Source: Helicobacter rappini
Lineage (GTDB): Bacteria > Campylobacterota > Campylobacteria > Campylobacterales > Helicobacteraceae
Length of the DNA: 43,158 bases
NCBI RefSeq assembly: GCF_900198625.1
Contig: NZ_FZPK01000054.1
Coordinates: forward strand, 1-43,158
Reading direction: 5' to 3'
In this document: piece by piece, positions 17,108 through 25,894 of the stretch
Numbering within the stretch: position 1 is the stretch's first letter
How the letters are laid out: every line of letters starts with the position of its first letter
The notes under the pieces: generated by a model
Databases searched by the model: none
What the model was told of the DNA's origin: nothing
The model's input: only the letters and a program-made list of their open reading frames with translations
Translations under genes and position numbers: made by a program

Positions 17108-17938
17108 ATGGCTTTTAATTATGATGAATATTTACGCGTAGAAAAAATGCCAACACTTTGGTGTTGGGGTTGTGGCGATGGCGTGATTTTGAAAAGTATT
17201 ATACGCGCTATTGATGCAGTGGGCTGGAATATGGACGATGTGTGTTTAGTGAGTGGGATTGGCTGTAGTGGTCGTATGAGTTCTTATGTGAATTGCAACA
17301 CAGTGCATACAACACATGGCAGAACTCTAGCCTATGCGACAGGTATAAAGCTTGCAAATCCAGATAAGCATGTAATCGTAGTAAGTGGCGATGGCGATAG
17401 CTTAGCAATCGGTGGGAATCATACTATACACGCATGCCGCAGAAATATTGATATTAATCATATTATTGTGAATAACTTTATCTATGGCTTGACAAACTCA
17501 CAGACTTCGCCGACAACGCCAAAAGGCTTTTGGACTGTTACAGCACCCGGAGGCAACATTGATAATCAATTTGATATTTGCGAGTTGGGTGCGGCAGCAG
17601 GGGCGACTTTTGTAGCAAGAGAGAGTATTTTAGACCCTAAAAAGCTTGAAAAAGTGCTAATTGAGGGCTTTAAACACAAAGGCTTTAGTCTCTTTGATAT
17701 TAACTCAAACTGCCATGTGAATCTTGGTAGAAAAAATAAAATGATAGAGGCTACTGATATGCTTAAATGGCTTGATTCTAGAATCTTACCAAAACGCAAA
17801 TATGATGAGTTAAGCGAAGAGGAAAAGAAAGGGAAATTCCCAACAGGCATTTTAAAGCATGATACAGAAACAGAAGAGTATTGTGAAGCTTATGCTGCAT
17901 ATAAAGCAAAAGTAACCGCAAAAAAAGGAGGACATTAA
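17108..17938 (+). CDS. oorB: 2-oxoglutarate:acceptor oxidoreductase, beta (TPP-binding) subunit
   Basis: The thiamine-diphosphate-binding subunit of OOR. The CoA/cluster-type motif WCWGCGDG is near the N-terminus, and the TPP/Mg motif GDGDSLAIGGNH with the later NNFIYGLTNSQ completes the site. A strong AAAGGAAG ribosome binding site precedes the ATG. The stop overlaps the oorC start (TAATG), a sign of coupled translation and fixed subunit ratio. Confidence 0.96.
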   Translation: MAFNYDEYLRVEKMPTLWCWGCGDGVILKSIIRAIDAVGWNMDDVCLVSGIGCSGRMSSYVNCNTVHTTHGRTLAYATGIKLANPDKHVIVVSGDGDSLAIGGNHTIHACRRNIDINHIIVNNFIYGLTNSQTSPTTPKGFWTVTAPGGNIDNQFDICELGAAAGATFVARESILDPKKLEKVLIEGFKHKGFSLFDINSNCHVNLGRKNKMIEATDMLKWLDSRILPKRKYDELSEEEKKGKFPTGILKHDTETEEYCEAYAAYKAKVTAKKGGH

Positions 17939-18492
17939 TGGAACATCAATTACGATTTACAGGCGTTGGTGGGCAGGGTGTCCTTTTAGCAGGTGAGATT
18001 CTAGCGGAAGCTAAGATTAGAGGCGGTGGTTATGGTGTCAAAGCTTCTACTTATACAAGCCAAGTGAGAGGCGGTCCTACAAAGGTTGATATTTTACTCG
18101 ATAAGGAAGAGATTCTCTATCCTTACGCAATGGATGGCAATATCGACTTTATGTTATCTGTTGCACAGATGAGTTATGATATTTATAAGTCTGGCATAAA
18201 AGAACAGGGTATTGTCGTATTGGAGCCAAACCTTGTAAAGCCTACTGATGAAGATAGAAAAAGATTTAGAATCTATGAGATTCCAATCATTACAATCGCA
18301 AAAGAAGAAGTAGGCAATGTAGTAACACAAAGTGTTGTAGCACTAGCTGCAACCGTTACTTTTACAAATTGTGTCCCAGAAGAGCTAGTAATTGAAACCA
18401 TGCTTAGCAAAGTGCCTGCAAAAGTCGCAGATGTCAATAAAAAGGCTTATGAACTCGGCAAAAAATATGCGCTTGAATGTTTAAATAAGTAA
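17938..18492 (+). CDS. oorC: 2-oxoglutarate:acceptor oxidoreductase, gamma subunit
   Basis: The gamma subunit of OOR, 184 residues, beginning with the family motif RFTGVGGQGVLLAGEILAE and continuing with the TYTSQVRGG signature. The ribosome binding site (AAAGGAGG) is inside the end of oorB. It is the last gene of the sucCD-oorDABC block; no clear terminator hairpin follows. Confidence 0.96.
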   Translation: MEHQLRFTGVGGQGVLLAGEILAEAKIRGGGYGVKASTYTSQVRGGPTKVDILLDKEEILYPYAMDGNIDFMLSVAQMSYDIYKSGIKEQGIVVLEPNLVKPTDEDRKRFRIYEIPIITIAKEEVGNVVTQSVVALAATVTFTNCVPEELVIETMLSKVPAKVADVNKKAYELGKKYALECLNK

Positions 18493-19118
18493 CGAGCATA
18501 AATTAGCTACTATTCATCATGGAATCTTTTTGTTTTTAAGGCTTAGAACAAAAGGCTTAGAAACCGAGATTCTATATCGCACAGAAACTGAAATTCCTTT
18601 GTTACTTCACTTGCAACACAACGCTTCTATATTAAGTTTTTAAAAATTTTAAGGCAGTATTTTACAGCCTTTCCATAGGCTAGATACTCTAGGAATAAAG
18701 CAGATAGGGATCATTATCACAATAGGGCAGACTACAAAGCAATTGATCTTTTTTTACAATGATGAGAAATGAATGAAAGGGCGACCCCCATTTTTTGGCA
18801 ATCTATGAATAAGACAATCTTATCTCAGATTCTAGGATATATAGGGGATTGCTCTGTTATATTTCATGTTATTTACACAACATTGAGACCCCATATCAAC
18901 AGACTAGAAACATAAATTTCTTAAAGCCATACCCTTAGAGTATCACAAGCAAAGCATGCAGAATCTACAAGCATTCTAATTGACAAACAGATAGAAAACC
19001 ATGTAATTTCATTTTATAGATGCAATATCGCACTTATTTGCAAATTTCATGTGAGACACAAAACACAAAAATAAATATGCATACAATAAGATTCTTTATC
19101 CAATATGACCCAAATCAG
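18493..19118. other. 626-base stretch without a convincing gene
   Basis: Between oorC and the convergent META-domain gene I see no RNA gene, no clear terminator and no long frame. A 36-codon plus-strand frame (18805-18915, starting MNKTILSQIL) lacks a good ribosome binding site. Two near-identical short segments (AAGGCTTAGAA) lie at about 18538-18562, and one copy of a longer direct repeat at 18928-18948. The stretch may hold a decayed gene or regulatory RNA that cannot be seen by eye. Confidence 0.5.
18928..18948 (+). repeat. imperfect direct repeat, copy A
   Basis: This 21-base segment (CATACC, CTTA, GAGTATCACAA) matches the segment at 21578-21598 at 19 positions in the same orientation. 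Both copies are intergenic and they flank the META-AAA operon. Matches this good can occur by chance in a window this AT-rich. Confidence 0.3.
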
Positions 19119-19748
19119 CTATTTTATATAAATTCTCATTCGCCCATTGTTTAGCACATAGCCTTTTCTATTTTTTAGTTTTGTTACTACATAGATTCCA
19201 TCAAGATTGCGTATGAGTGTATTTTGAAAATTTGCTACTTCTTTTGGGCTACAGGGCTTTCTTGTGCTTGCTGCTCCAGAAATAACGATTTTTGTGCTAT
19301 CTTGCCAAAAAAACTTTGCTGTGTAGTCATTGCAACCAGCCTTTCCATATAACATATCTTGCGATCTATCAAGATTAAAAGTTGCCTTTAAAGCAATATT
19401 CGCAAGTGTTGTAGCAGGCGTGCTTTCATCATCATTTTCATCATCTTGATTTCTTTGTCTTAATTGCTCAAAACTTGCATTTAAATCATCAATCCTACTT
19501 GATCGCCTTTGCGTAGTAGAATCATATGTATTCGTAAAGTGTGCATTTGGATTGCTTTGTATTTGCTCTCTTGCTTGATAGGCAAGCTCTTGCGGACTTA
19601 GGACAACCTTATTATCAATTTCAAGCTTTACAATCTGATAATTACTCCCTTCAAAAATGCCCTTCATTCCAAACAAAAAGCAACCACTAATGCTACACGC
19701 AATGAATAATAGAATAAAAAAATATATCGTTTTTATAATTTTTTGCAT
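19119..19748 (-). CDS. META-domain (HslJ-like) lipoprotein
   Basis: A 209-residue exported lipoprotein: the signal peptide ends in a lipobox (ISGC, Cys at about 22). The C-terminal half is a META/HslJ domain, shown by YGKAGCNDYTAKFFW and GAASTRKPCSP with the typical conserved Cys residues and the Asn. The middle (about 80-110) is a charged, low-complexity linker rich in Asp, Glu and Gln. HslJ-type proteins are stress-related envelope proteins of uncertain function. The gene starts 11 bases after the AAA+ ATPase gene, with AAGGGA before the ATG, so the two are co-transcribed. Confidence 0.82.
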   Translation of the reverse strand: MQKIIKTIYFFILLFIACSISGCFLFGMKGIFEGSNYQIVKLEIDNKVVLSPQELAYQAREQIQSNPNAHFTNTYDSTTQRRSSRIDDLNASFEQLRQRNQDDENDDESTPATTLANIALKATFNLDRSQDMLYGKAGCNDYTAKFFWQDSTKIVISGAASTRKPCSPKEVANFQNTLIRNLDGIYVVTKLKNRKGYVLNNGRMRIYIK

Positions 19749-19759
19749 AGAATCCCTTA

Positions 19760-21469
19760 TTATTGTTTAAAGCCCATTTTTTTAGAATCACCAAAAGCAC
19801 TATTTTGCTCTTTTTCTACCTCTGCTATAAAATCATCTAAACTAAATGTCAAATCTTTTCTTGTTGCGACTTTATAGCAAGTATTTGATGTGATAATTTT
19901 TATCTGCCCACCACTAAGATTAAATTTGCTTAATTCCTTTGCAATTCTCTCTTTTTTATCTTTAAAATCCGCATGTTTTGGGAAATGTAATAACCAAATT
20001 TTCTCACGCATTGCAATATCGGGCATATTAAAGCAAATCTTATAATGAAATCTTCTTGAAAATGCAGAATCAAGACTATCGACAAGATTTGTAGTAGCAA
20101 TCAAGATTCCACAAAATTTCTCAATCTGCTCTAAGAATATATTTTGCATTTGATGATACATGCGACTCGTGCTACCTGCTATATCATTGCGTGATCCTAG
20201 CAACTGATCTGCTTCATCAAGCAATAAAATAGGCTTTTCTTTTGTTGTCATAGTTATAGCATGATATTCATCAAAGATTCTACGCACATTTTTTTCACTC
20301 TCGCCAACATACATTGATAGCACTTTGGAGCAATCAAGATAGAGAATCTTCTGCCCTAAGTCCTTAGCAAGTCCATACGCACTAGAAGTTTTCCCCGTGC
20401 CACTAGCCCCATATAATAGGATTTTAGAATCTATATCAGCATGTTCTTTAATATCCCATTTATGCAATAGCTTATGCACTTTAGGATTTAAATGTTGCAA
20501 TAAAATATCAAAATACTCTCTTACACTATCCTGCAAGATTACAGAATCTAAGCCCTTTTTTGGCGTAATAATGTCAAATATCTCACTCTTTGCGACCTCA
20601 TCTTCAAGGTTTGCATTTTGACTAGATTTATCACACATAAGATTATTAAAAATATGCTGTGGTATGCAAAACTCTTGTTCCATAAATGAAAAATCCCCAA
20701 AAGATTCAAAACAAGTGATAATGCCACTTTTAAGTAGCTTTGCATTACTTGCAAGTAAGTTTTGCAAAATGATCTTTTCTTCTTCATTTTTGCCAAGTGA
20801 GACAATCTCTTTTAATGATAGCCCAAATTCACCATTATATTGAGCTTGTGTGAGAGAGATAAAAATCAGCTTTTCATGGTAATTTAAATGATGTTTTTTA
20901 AAGTATTGCTGTATTTTTATTTTCTTTGTATTTTTTGTCGCATTTGTATTAATGATATTTGCTAATGTATTGTTGATGTAGTTATCACAAGATTGCGATA
21001 AGTTCGTATTAAGCACAGATTGAATCTTGTTGTATTGACGCATGAGTTGCAGTCTCTTCCACTCATCTTGCAGATATTCAAGTGAGTTATTATAAATAGT
21101 ATCTTTAATATCGCTATTAAACAAACGCCCATGCTCTAAAAGCTTTAAAAGATTAGGACTGACACTAATGACTGCATTACGCAACTCTAGCACACTCTCA
21201 CATCTTTCTTGTGAGAATCTATCCTGAGTAGCTAACCAACCAAGCTTTATTAAATGTGAAATTTCCTTTAAATATGGCAATATCTCAAAGCCTTTTGCAT
21301 AATATTTCTGCTCCAAAAATGTTTGAATGTCAATCTCATTTTCCCCACGCATATACAAAGCCACTATTTCACGCAGGATTGAAGCCTCATGTTTAGAGCA
21401 ATTAAGCAGCGGAAAAACTAAGCTTTTTTCTATGGAATCTACAGAACAAAAATCAATCAAAAATCGCAC
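19760..21469 (-). CDS. AAA+ ATPase, CDC48-like
   Basis: About 570 residues with one AAA module in the second half. Numbering from the TTG at 21475: Walker A GASGTGKT at 356-363, the pore-loop region YVGESEKN at 389-396, Walker B ILLLDEADQ at 416-424, sensor 1 ATTN at 460, and an arginine-finger pair SRRF at 473. The N-terminal 340 residues are helical and unrecognised. Proteins of this size and type occur in Campylobacter (the Cj0377 group, annotated as CDC48-like). I prefer the GTG at 21469 because AAAGG lies six bases before it, exactly as for the ATG of the beta-propeller gene at 34827; TTG at 21475 is too close. Substrate unknown; protein unfolding is likely. Confidence 0.85.
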   Translation of the reverse strand: MRFLIDFCSVDSIEKSLVFPLLNCSKHEASILREIVALYMRGENEIDIQTFLEQKYYAKGFEILPYLKEISHLIKLGWLATQDRFSQERCESVLELRNAVISVSPNLLKLLEHGRLFNSDIKDTIYNNSLEYLQDEWKRLQLMRQYNKIQSVLNTNLSQSCDNYINNTLANIINTNATKNTKKIKIQQYFKKHHLNYHEKLIFISLTQAQYNGEFGLSLKEIVSLGKNEEEKIILQNLLASNAKLLKSGIITCFESFGDFSFMEQEFCIPQHIFNNLMCDKSSQNANLEDEVAKSEIFDIITPKKGLDSVILQDSVREYFDILLQHLNPKVHKLLHKWDIKEHADIDSKILLYGASGTGKTSSAYGLAKDLGQKILYLDCSKVLSMYVGESEKNVRRIFDEYHAITMTTKEKPILLLDEADQLLGSRNDIAGSTSRMYHQMQNIFLEQIEKFCGILIATTNLVDSLDSAFSRRFHYKICFNMPDIAMREKIWLLHFPKHADFKDKKERIAKELSKFNLSGGQIKIITSNTCYKVATRKDLTFSLDDFIAEVEKEQNSAFGDSKKMGFKQ

Positions 21470-21475
21470 AAACAA

Positions 21476-21803
21476 CCTTTTTCTATCTCATCGCTATTTT
21501 TTTCGCTGAGATTCTATCATGTTTATATCTAAAATAACTAATACGAGATTATTTTGTAAGTCATAATGCTAAATATGCATACCTTAAGAGTATCACAATT
21601 AAAAATTGTTTAAAAATATTATTACTCAAAACTTTTGCCAACTCACAATATTAATGTTTCTAAAATATACATTACCAAATAGTCATATTTACATTTTGAT
21701 ATTTTTTCTACATTTTCTCGTTATTTTATTGCCTTTTCAGCATTTTTTTTGTAAAGTCCAAAAAGCTATGAAACATAAGCTAATCTCACTTTAAAGGATT
21801 TAT
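21476..21803. other. spacer between divergent AAA+ and porin genes
   Basis: A very AT-rich stretch of 328 bases that must hold the porin promoter and probably that of the AAA+ operon. It contains direct-repeat copy B (21578-21598), a small inverted repeat CAATTAAAAATTG at 21596-21608 and an AAAGGA ribosome binding site just before the porin ATG. A 62-codon frame at 21606-21794 is T-rich and judged spurious. Confidence 0.5.
21578..21598 (+). repeat. imperfect direct repeat, copy B
   Basis: Second copy (CATACC, TTAA, GAGTATCACAA) of the 21-base segment at 18928-18948, 2650 bases away, same orientation, two mismatches. It lies between the divergent AAA+ and porin genes. Confidence 0.3.
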
Positions 21804-23264
21804 ATGAAAAATCAAGGAAGCAAATTCTTCAGCCGCCGCTCAAGTAGCATTGTGGTAGCAGGTAGTCTTTTAGCGGCAAGTAGCCTTACTAGCCTAGAGG
21901 CAGCAAAGCTATCTGATGTGATTAATAACGCAAGTATTGATGGTTTTGCATTTGGTCGTGTGCATGCTGTTGATGGAAGAGATGGGGAGGGTGTTAGGTA
22001 TCAATTTCGCTTTAAGCCTACGATTACTTCGGGCGCTATTTATGGTGTGAGTGCGTCTGCTGGTCTCTTTTTCTCAAAAGGTTCTAGCACACCTGATAAC
22101 AATGCTGCGGATAATGATATAGGTGGCTCTAGAGGGCAAACCATAGATTCTCTTGTGGATAGATTTAATATTGGAGATTTCTATGTTACACTCGATGGTA
22201 AAGAGACATTAAATACAAAAACGATTGTAAGACTGGGGCAAAGAAGTCCGGGGACACCTTTTAATGATAATAATTTAGATAGAGCACTCGGCGTTTTTGC
22301 GGAAAATAACGATTTGAGTGCTATGAATTTTGGTTTTCAATGGTGGGATAGCTGGATGGGCGATGACATTTATATATCTTTACCGGGCATTGATGCTAAG
22401 GGGGCTGGTATCGGCAATAATATGTTTATGGCATATATAAAAAGCGGTGCTGATTTTACAAAAGAGACAGGATTATCCTATAATCTTTGGTATGGCGGGA
22501 TTCATCGATGGGTAAATGCTATGGTGTTTGGCGATATTGCTTATACTGCAAATTTTGGAAATCAAAGCTTAACACTTACAGGGCAGGTGTCATACACTTC
22601 AATGGCTGATAGACCATATATGTATGGCGGATCAAAAAGTCTTATAGGACTATTTGGTGGAAATAGTGTATCTAATAATCAGGACTGGTATGCCAAAAAT
22701 CGTGGTATGTATAATATCCGCGTTGATTACAGATACAATTTTACACAAGCAAGTGATGAAGAAGATGGAGCAGAAAAAGTTACAGGCTTCTTTGGTGCAT
22801 CAGCAGGTCTTGCTGGTAGCTTTGGCGATGGCTTTGGCACACTTATTGATAACACAGGCGGATTAAAGCTTGGCGGACATTTGTGGAATAGCTACTCTGG
22901 GGCTGAGGCAAATGGCTTTGGAATCTTAGGCGTAGGTGGCTTTAAAAACTCTTCTATCATTGTGCCTTACCTAAAAGCTGAAATCGGTTATAAAAAGTTT
23001 GGTGCAGCCCTTGATGTAGCTTATGTTGATGCTTCACATTTCTTTTATTTGAAGAAAGGTTCTACAAATGGCACAAATCTCAACAATGTTTCAGGTAACT
23101 TATATGGGGCTAGCAATCATATCAAAGCCGCGAGCTTCCTTGATGTTGCATTGAGTGCTACCTATAAATTTACAGATAGTATCAATATGCTTGCAGCCTA
23201 TGGTTATGCATTTGGAGATCCACAATTTGGACGATTTAGATTCCAAGTGAATTATGTGTTTTAA
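21804..23264 (+). CDS. major outer membrane porin (Campylobacter MOMP-like)
   Basis: A 486-residue outer-membrane beta-barrel. The signal peptide (with RR in the basic part) is cleaved near LEAAKL; the mature part begins LSDVINNASIDGFAFGR. Alternating aromatic strands, long Gly/Asn/Asp-rich loops and the terminal Phe (FRFQVNYVF) are typical of porins. The N-terminal region and the DRALGVFAENNDLSAMNFGFQ segment resemble the Campylobacter MOMP family, the general diffusion pore. It forms a single-gene unit with its own spacer upstream and a hairpin terminator downstream. Strong expression is likely. Confidence 0.85.
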   Translation: MKNQGSKFFSRRSSSIVVAGSLLAASSLTSLEAAKLSDVINNASIDGFAFGRVHAVDGRDGEGVRYQFRFKPTITSGAIYGVSASAGLFFSKGSSTPDNNAADNDIGGSRGQTIDSLVDRFNIGDFYVTLDGKETLNTKTIVRLGQRSPGTPFNDNNLDRALGVFAENNDLSAMNFGFQWWDSWMGDDIYISLPGIDAKGAGIGNNMFMAYIKSGADFTKETGLSYNLWYGGIHRWVNAMVFGDIAYTANFGNQSLTLTGQVSYTSMADRPYMYGGSKSLIGLFGGNSVSNNQDWYAKNRGMYNIRVDYRYNFTQASDEEDGAEKVTGFFGASAGLAGSFGDGFGTLIDNTGGLKLGGHLWNSYSGAEANGFGILGVGGFKNSSIIVPYLKAEIGYKKFGAALDVAYVDASHFFYLKKGSTNGTNLNNVSGNLYGASNHIKAASFLDVALSATYKFTDSINMLAAYGYAFGDPQFGRFRFQVNYVF

Positions 23265-23280
23265 TACATAGCTAAGAACT

Positions 23281-23322
23281 TATAAAATATAAGCAATTTA
23301 TTGCGATTTTGCTTATTTTATA
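23281..23322 (+). terminator. hairpin after the porin gene
   Basis: TATAAAATA-(TA)-AGCAA at 23281-23296 pairs with TTGCTTATTTTATA at 23309-23322, giving a 14-base-pair stem with a two-base bulge and a 12-base loop, 17 bases after the porin stop. The stem is AT-rich with no strong T run, so it may be a terminator or an mRNA-stabilising end. Confidence 0.5.
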
Positions 23323-23541
23323 TGCAAGGTTGCTTGTGTATAAAATCTTGCAAAAGCTACTTTACAACATTAGATGAAATTTTGCTTTAGCTAAAGCTTT
23401 ACTTTGCTTTGTTTTATTTACTTCTGTAACTCTTATTTGCTTAGAATAAACGCAATTATTTTGTCAATCTAAATAGAATCTAAATGTGAATACGATACTC
23501 TATTATTACAGAATATCTAACATAGAAGCTAAAAAAAGATT

Positions 23542-24108
23542 TTATTGCATAGTCTTTCTTGCAGGATTTGGTTTATATATAATATGGGTTTTTGATACTA
23601 TCTCATGCAATGTCTTTTTGTCCTTACGCATAAAAGCAAATATCCATAAAAAGAAACAAAGCTCAATTAGCCATACAACAATAAATACAAATGCCTGCCA
23701 TGCCTTTGGCGGCTTTTCTGTCCCATTTTCTCCATCAAAATCTTTATCACTCACACTAGAATCAGAACACAGCATAATCTCTGCATAGCGAAAACCGGGG
23801 GTTTGCCCCTTTATCACAAAGAACAAAAAGAGTAAAAAGCAATATAATCCTTCACATAAAAAAATTGCGATTTGATTCTGTAAAAAATCCTCTTTGCCTT
23901 GCAAAAATATATATGTGGTAATGTAGAGTATAGGCATATTGAGTAAAAACATATCAGTGATAAAGGCTTTGAGACGAGCGGATAAAAAGTTGTATTTTGA
24001 AGTTTTGTTGTGAATATTGTGTAATTTTGTAGCATTTATCTTATTTTTTTCACGCGATTGACTTCCATCAAGGAATTTATTTGTATGCTTTTTTCTTGCT
24101 TTCTTCAT
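23542..24108 (-). CDS. RDD family membrane protein
   Basis: A 188-residue inner-membrane protein. After a basic N-terminus (KKARKKHTNKF) it has three hydrophobic segments: one around LLNMPILYITTYIFL, one around GLYCFLLFLFFVIKG, and one around AFVFIVVWLIELCFF. The RDD signature is present (ARLKAFITDMFLLN early, then KGQTPGFRYAEIML). RDD proteins have no firmly known general role; some affect salt tolerance. It lies 15 bases after hemD and shares its transcript. Confidence 0.82.
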   Translation of the reverse strand: MKKARKKHTNKFLDGSQSREKNKINATKLHNIHNKTSKYNFLSARLKAFITDMFLLNMPILYITTYIFLQGKEDFLQNQIAIFLCEGLYCFLLFLFFVIKGQTPGFRYAEIMLCSDSSVSDKDFDGENGTEKPPKAWQAFVFIVVWLIELCFFLWIFAFMRKDKKTLHEIVSKTHIIYKPNPARKTMQ

Positions 24109-24123
24109 TATATAAATCTTTAG

Positions 24124-24834
24124 TTAAGAATCTTTTAAGTCCGCATTATCTTGCATAGGCGTGTCATTACGCATAGCCTGTGCGACTTTCAATGCCTTGA
24201 TAAAATCACCCTTTGCATTCAGCTTTCTTATATCATCCGCAAAGCTTGCATAAGTCGTATCGCCAAGTGAGATTGCAAACCATGTTGGATTCCATGTATA
24301 AGATTCCAAAAATGTTTTATAATGTTTAGGAGAGCCAAAGATAAATATACTCTCATCATCAAACATACATTTTTTCATATTAGTATTTTCATAACTTTCA
24401 TAAACATTTATTGTGGTTATTTTACATTGATTTTCTAATAGACTAGCCATATCGTTTGCTTTATCTTTGCCGCATAAATAAAGAATATGCTTATCTTTCA
24501 CATAGCTTGAAGCCAAGTTTGCAAGGGTTATACTATCACAGGCTTTTTCCGGGCAAAATAGCACATTACCACCCGCATTAATCCATGTTTCTTTCGTGCG
24601 TTTGCCAATCACAATCGCACTTTTTTCTAAGAGTAAAGACGCATACTCATGTTGAGCTATCGCCTTGATCGCATTTTTTGAAGTCAGCAAAATATAGTCA
24701 ATAGATTCTAAATCTTTCTTGGTTATGCTAAAAGGCAAGATTCTAACATTTAGAAGGTTTAATATAGACACATTGTTTAATAGCCTTTTATCTATGTCTG
24801 GTATCTCTGTATCAGTTTTAAGAATATAAATCAT
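24124..24834 (-). CDS. hemD: uroporphyrinogen-III synthase
   Basis: HemD closes and inverts ring D of hydroxymethylbilane to make uroporphyrinogen III for haem synthesis. The family is poorly conserved, but the typical points are here: LLTSKNAIKAI in the first domain, the VIGKRTKETWINAGG segment, and FIFGSPKHYKTFLE in the second domain. Length 236 residues. The ATG at 24834 follows TAGGATAGAG. First gene of a hemD-RDD operon, divergent from the periplasmic protein gene at 25018. Confidence 0.85.
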   Translation of the reverse strand: MIYILKTDTEIPDIDKRLLNNVSILNLLNVRILPFSITKKDLESIDYILLTSKNAIKAIAQHEYASLLLEKSAIVIGKRTKETWINAGGNVLFCPEKACDSITLANLASSYVKDKHILYLCGKDKANDMASLLENQCKITTINVYESYENTNMKKCMFDDESIFIFGSPKHYKTFLESYTWNPTWFAISLGDTTYASFADDIRKLNAKGDFIKALKVAQAMRNDTPMQDNADLKDS

Positions 24835-24992
24835 CTCTATCCTAAGTTATGCAATTTTCTTAAATATCGGAGATATTTTGTAATGTTGCAATAATTTTAT
24901 TCTTGGAAAATTGAATAACTATAAATATACAATAAACTCTGTGTAATTTTATTAAAGATAAAATATTTTATCCTAAGGCTTAGATTATAAGT

Positions 24993-24998
24993 TATAAT
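24993..24998 (+). promoter_or_regulatory. probable -10 box (TATAAT) for the gene at 25018
   Basis: A perfect TATAAT 20 bases before the ATG at 25018, in the spacer divergent from hemD. The leader would be about a dozen bases and contains AAAAGG as ribosome binding site. Confidence 0.45.
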
Positions 24999-25017
24999 TG
25001 AATCTAAAAGGTAGTAT

Positions 25018-25770
25018 ATGCTTAGAAACTATTTATTCGTATTTGCCATATCATTATGCTTTTTTAGCTATTTATCATTTACTACAGAATCCAGCATACC
25101 GCAAGGCTTTGTTGCACACAAAGAGATAGAGACGCAAGAAAAGCACACGCAAGAAACATTTACAATATACACACAAAAACGCATACACACAAGCTTTGCG
25201 TGTTTTCAAATAGCATTGCCAAAGGCATATATTATGCAACAAAAAGATAAAAATGCAAAAAAGATTCAGAGTGTGCAAAAGGGGCAGAAAATATGTCTAA
25301 ACTTCCCACAAGATATACCAAATACTAAGCTAAAAATTACACTCAAAGAGATTGAATCTCAATGGGTGAGAGTAACGCTTATGAACGATTCGGTGTTACT
25401 TAATGGATATATCCCTATTAATGCTCTAAAAGACTGGCAAAAAATAGATTCTAAACACTTTGTAGAATCTAGTAGCGGCGGTGAGATTTTACTAGAGAAT
25501 GCCCCAAAGATTACTAGTAAAAATCTTAAAAGTATAAGTGGTAGCTTTTCAATACCACATATTCTACAAATCGCACAAGATAGGTTGGCTGTAAGCGATT
25601 GCGAAAGCGCAAGAACATGGTTAGCCTTAGCCCAGCAAGATGATAGGGAGAATTTAGCTATTTATGATTTATATGTGAAATTACTTATGTGCGAGGGACA
25701 AAATAATGAAGCTTTAAGGCTTAAACAAAGTTTGAAATCTGTGCGGAATAAATCAGCAAAAACAAAATAA
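25018..25770 (+). CDS. hypothetical periplasmic protein, 250 aa
   Basis: Not recognised. The N-terminus is a signal peptide or membrane anchor (hydrophobic from about 5 to 22). The middle (about 85-145) alternates short hydrophobic strands and contains WVRVTLMNDSVLLNGYIP, which could be an SH3-like barrel. The C-terminal 60 residues (HILQIAQDRLAVSDCESA, then EALRLKQSL) are helical and resemble a TPR-type repeat. ATG after AAAAGG. It precedes a small outer-membrane protein gene that has its own promoter, so the two are probably separate units. Confidence 0.65.
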   Translation: MLRNYLFVFAISLCFFSYLSFTTESSIPQGFVAHKEIETQEKHTQETFTIYTQKRIHTSFACFQIALPKAYIMQQKDKNAKKIQSVQKGQKICLNFPQDIPNTKLKITLKEIESQWVRVTLMNDSVLLNGYIPINALKDWQKIDSKHFVESSSGGEILLENAPKITSKNLKSISGSFSIPHILQIAQDRLAVSDCESARTWLALAQQDDRENLAIYDLYVKLLMCEGQNNEALRLKQSLKSVRNKSAKTK

Positions 25771-25817
25771 ATTTAAAAATTACACTTATTCAAACACAAA
25801 AAGGCTAAAATGCCGAT

Positions 25818-25823
25818 TATAAT
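25818..25823 (+). promoter_or_regulatory. probable -10 box (TATAAT) for the outer-membrane protein gene
   Basis: A perfect TATAAT 72 bases before the ATG at 25895, after the stop of the preceding gene. It implies a leader of about 65 bases. Confidence 0.45.
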
Positions 25824-25894
25824 GAAAGGTTATGACAAAGTGCGTAACACTCAATGGTTTTTACATTGAGAAAATTAAATATGGGAGAAGGATT

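Noticed and set aside
18805..18915. 36-codon frame (MNKTILSQIL start) in the spacer after oorC
   Set aside because: No ribosome binding site, no repeat or motif, and frames this short are common by chance in AT-rich DNA.
21606..21794. 62-codon hydrophobic frame upstream of the porin gene
   Set aside because: T-rich promoter DNA reads as Phe/Leu/Ile by default; no ribosome binding site, and it overlaps the expected porin promoter.
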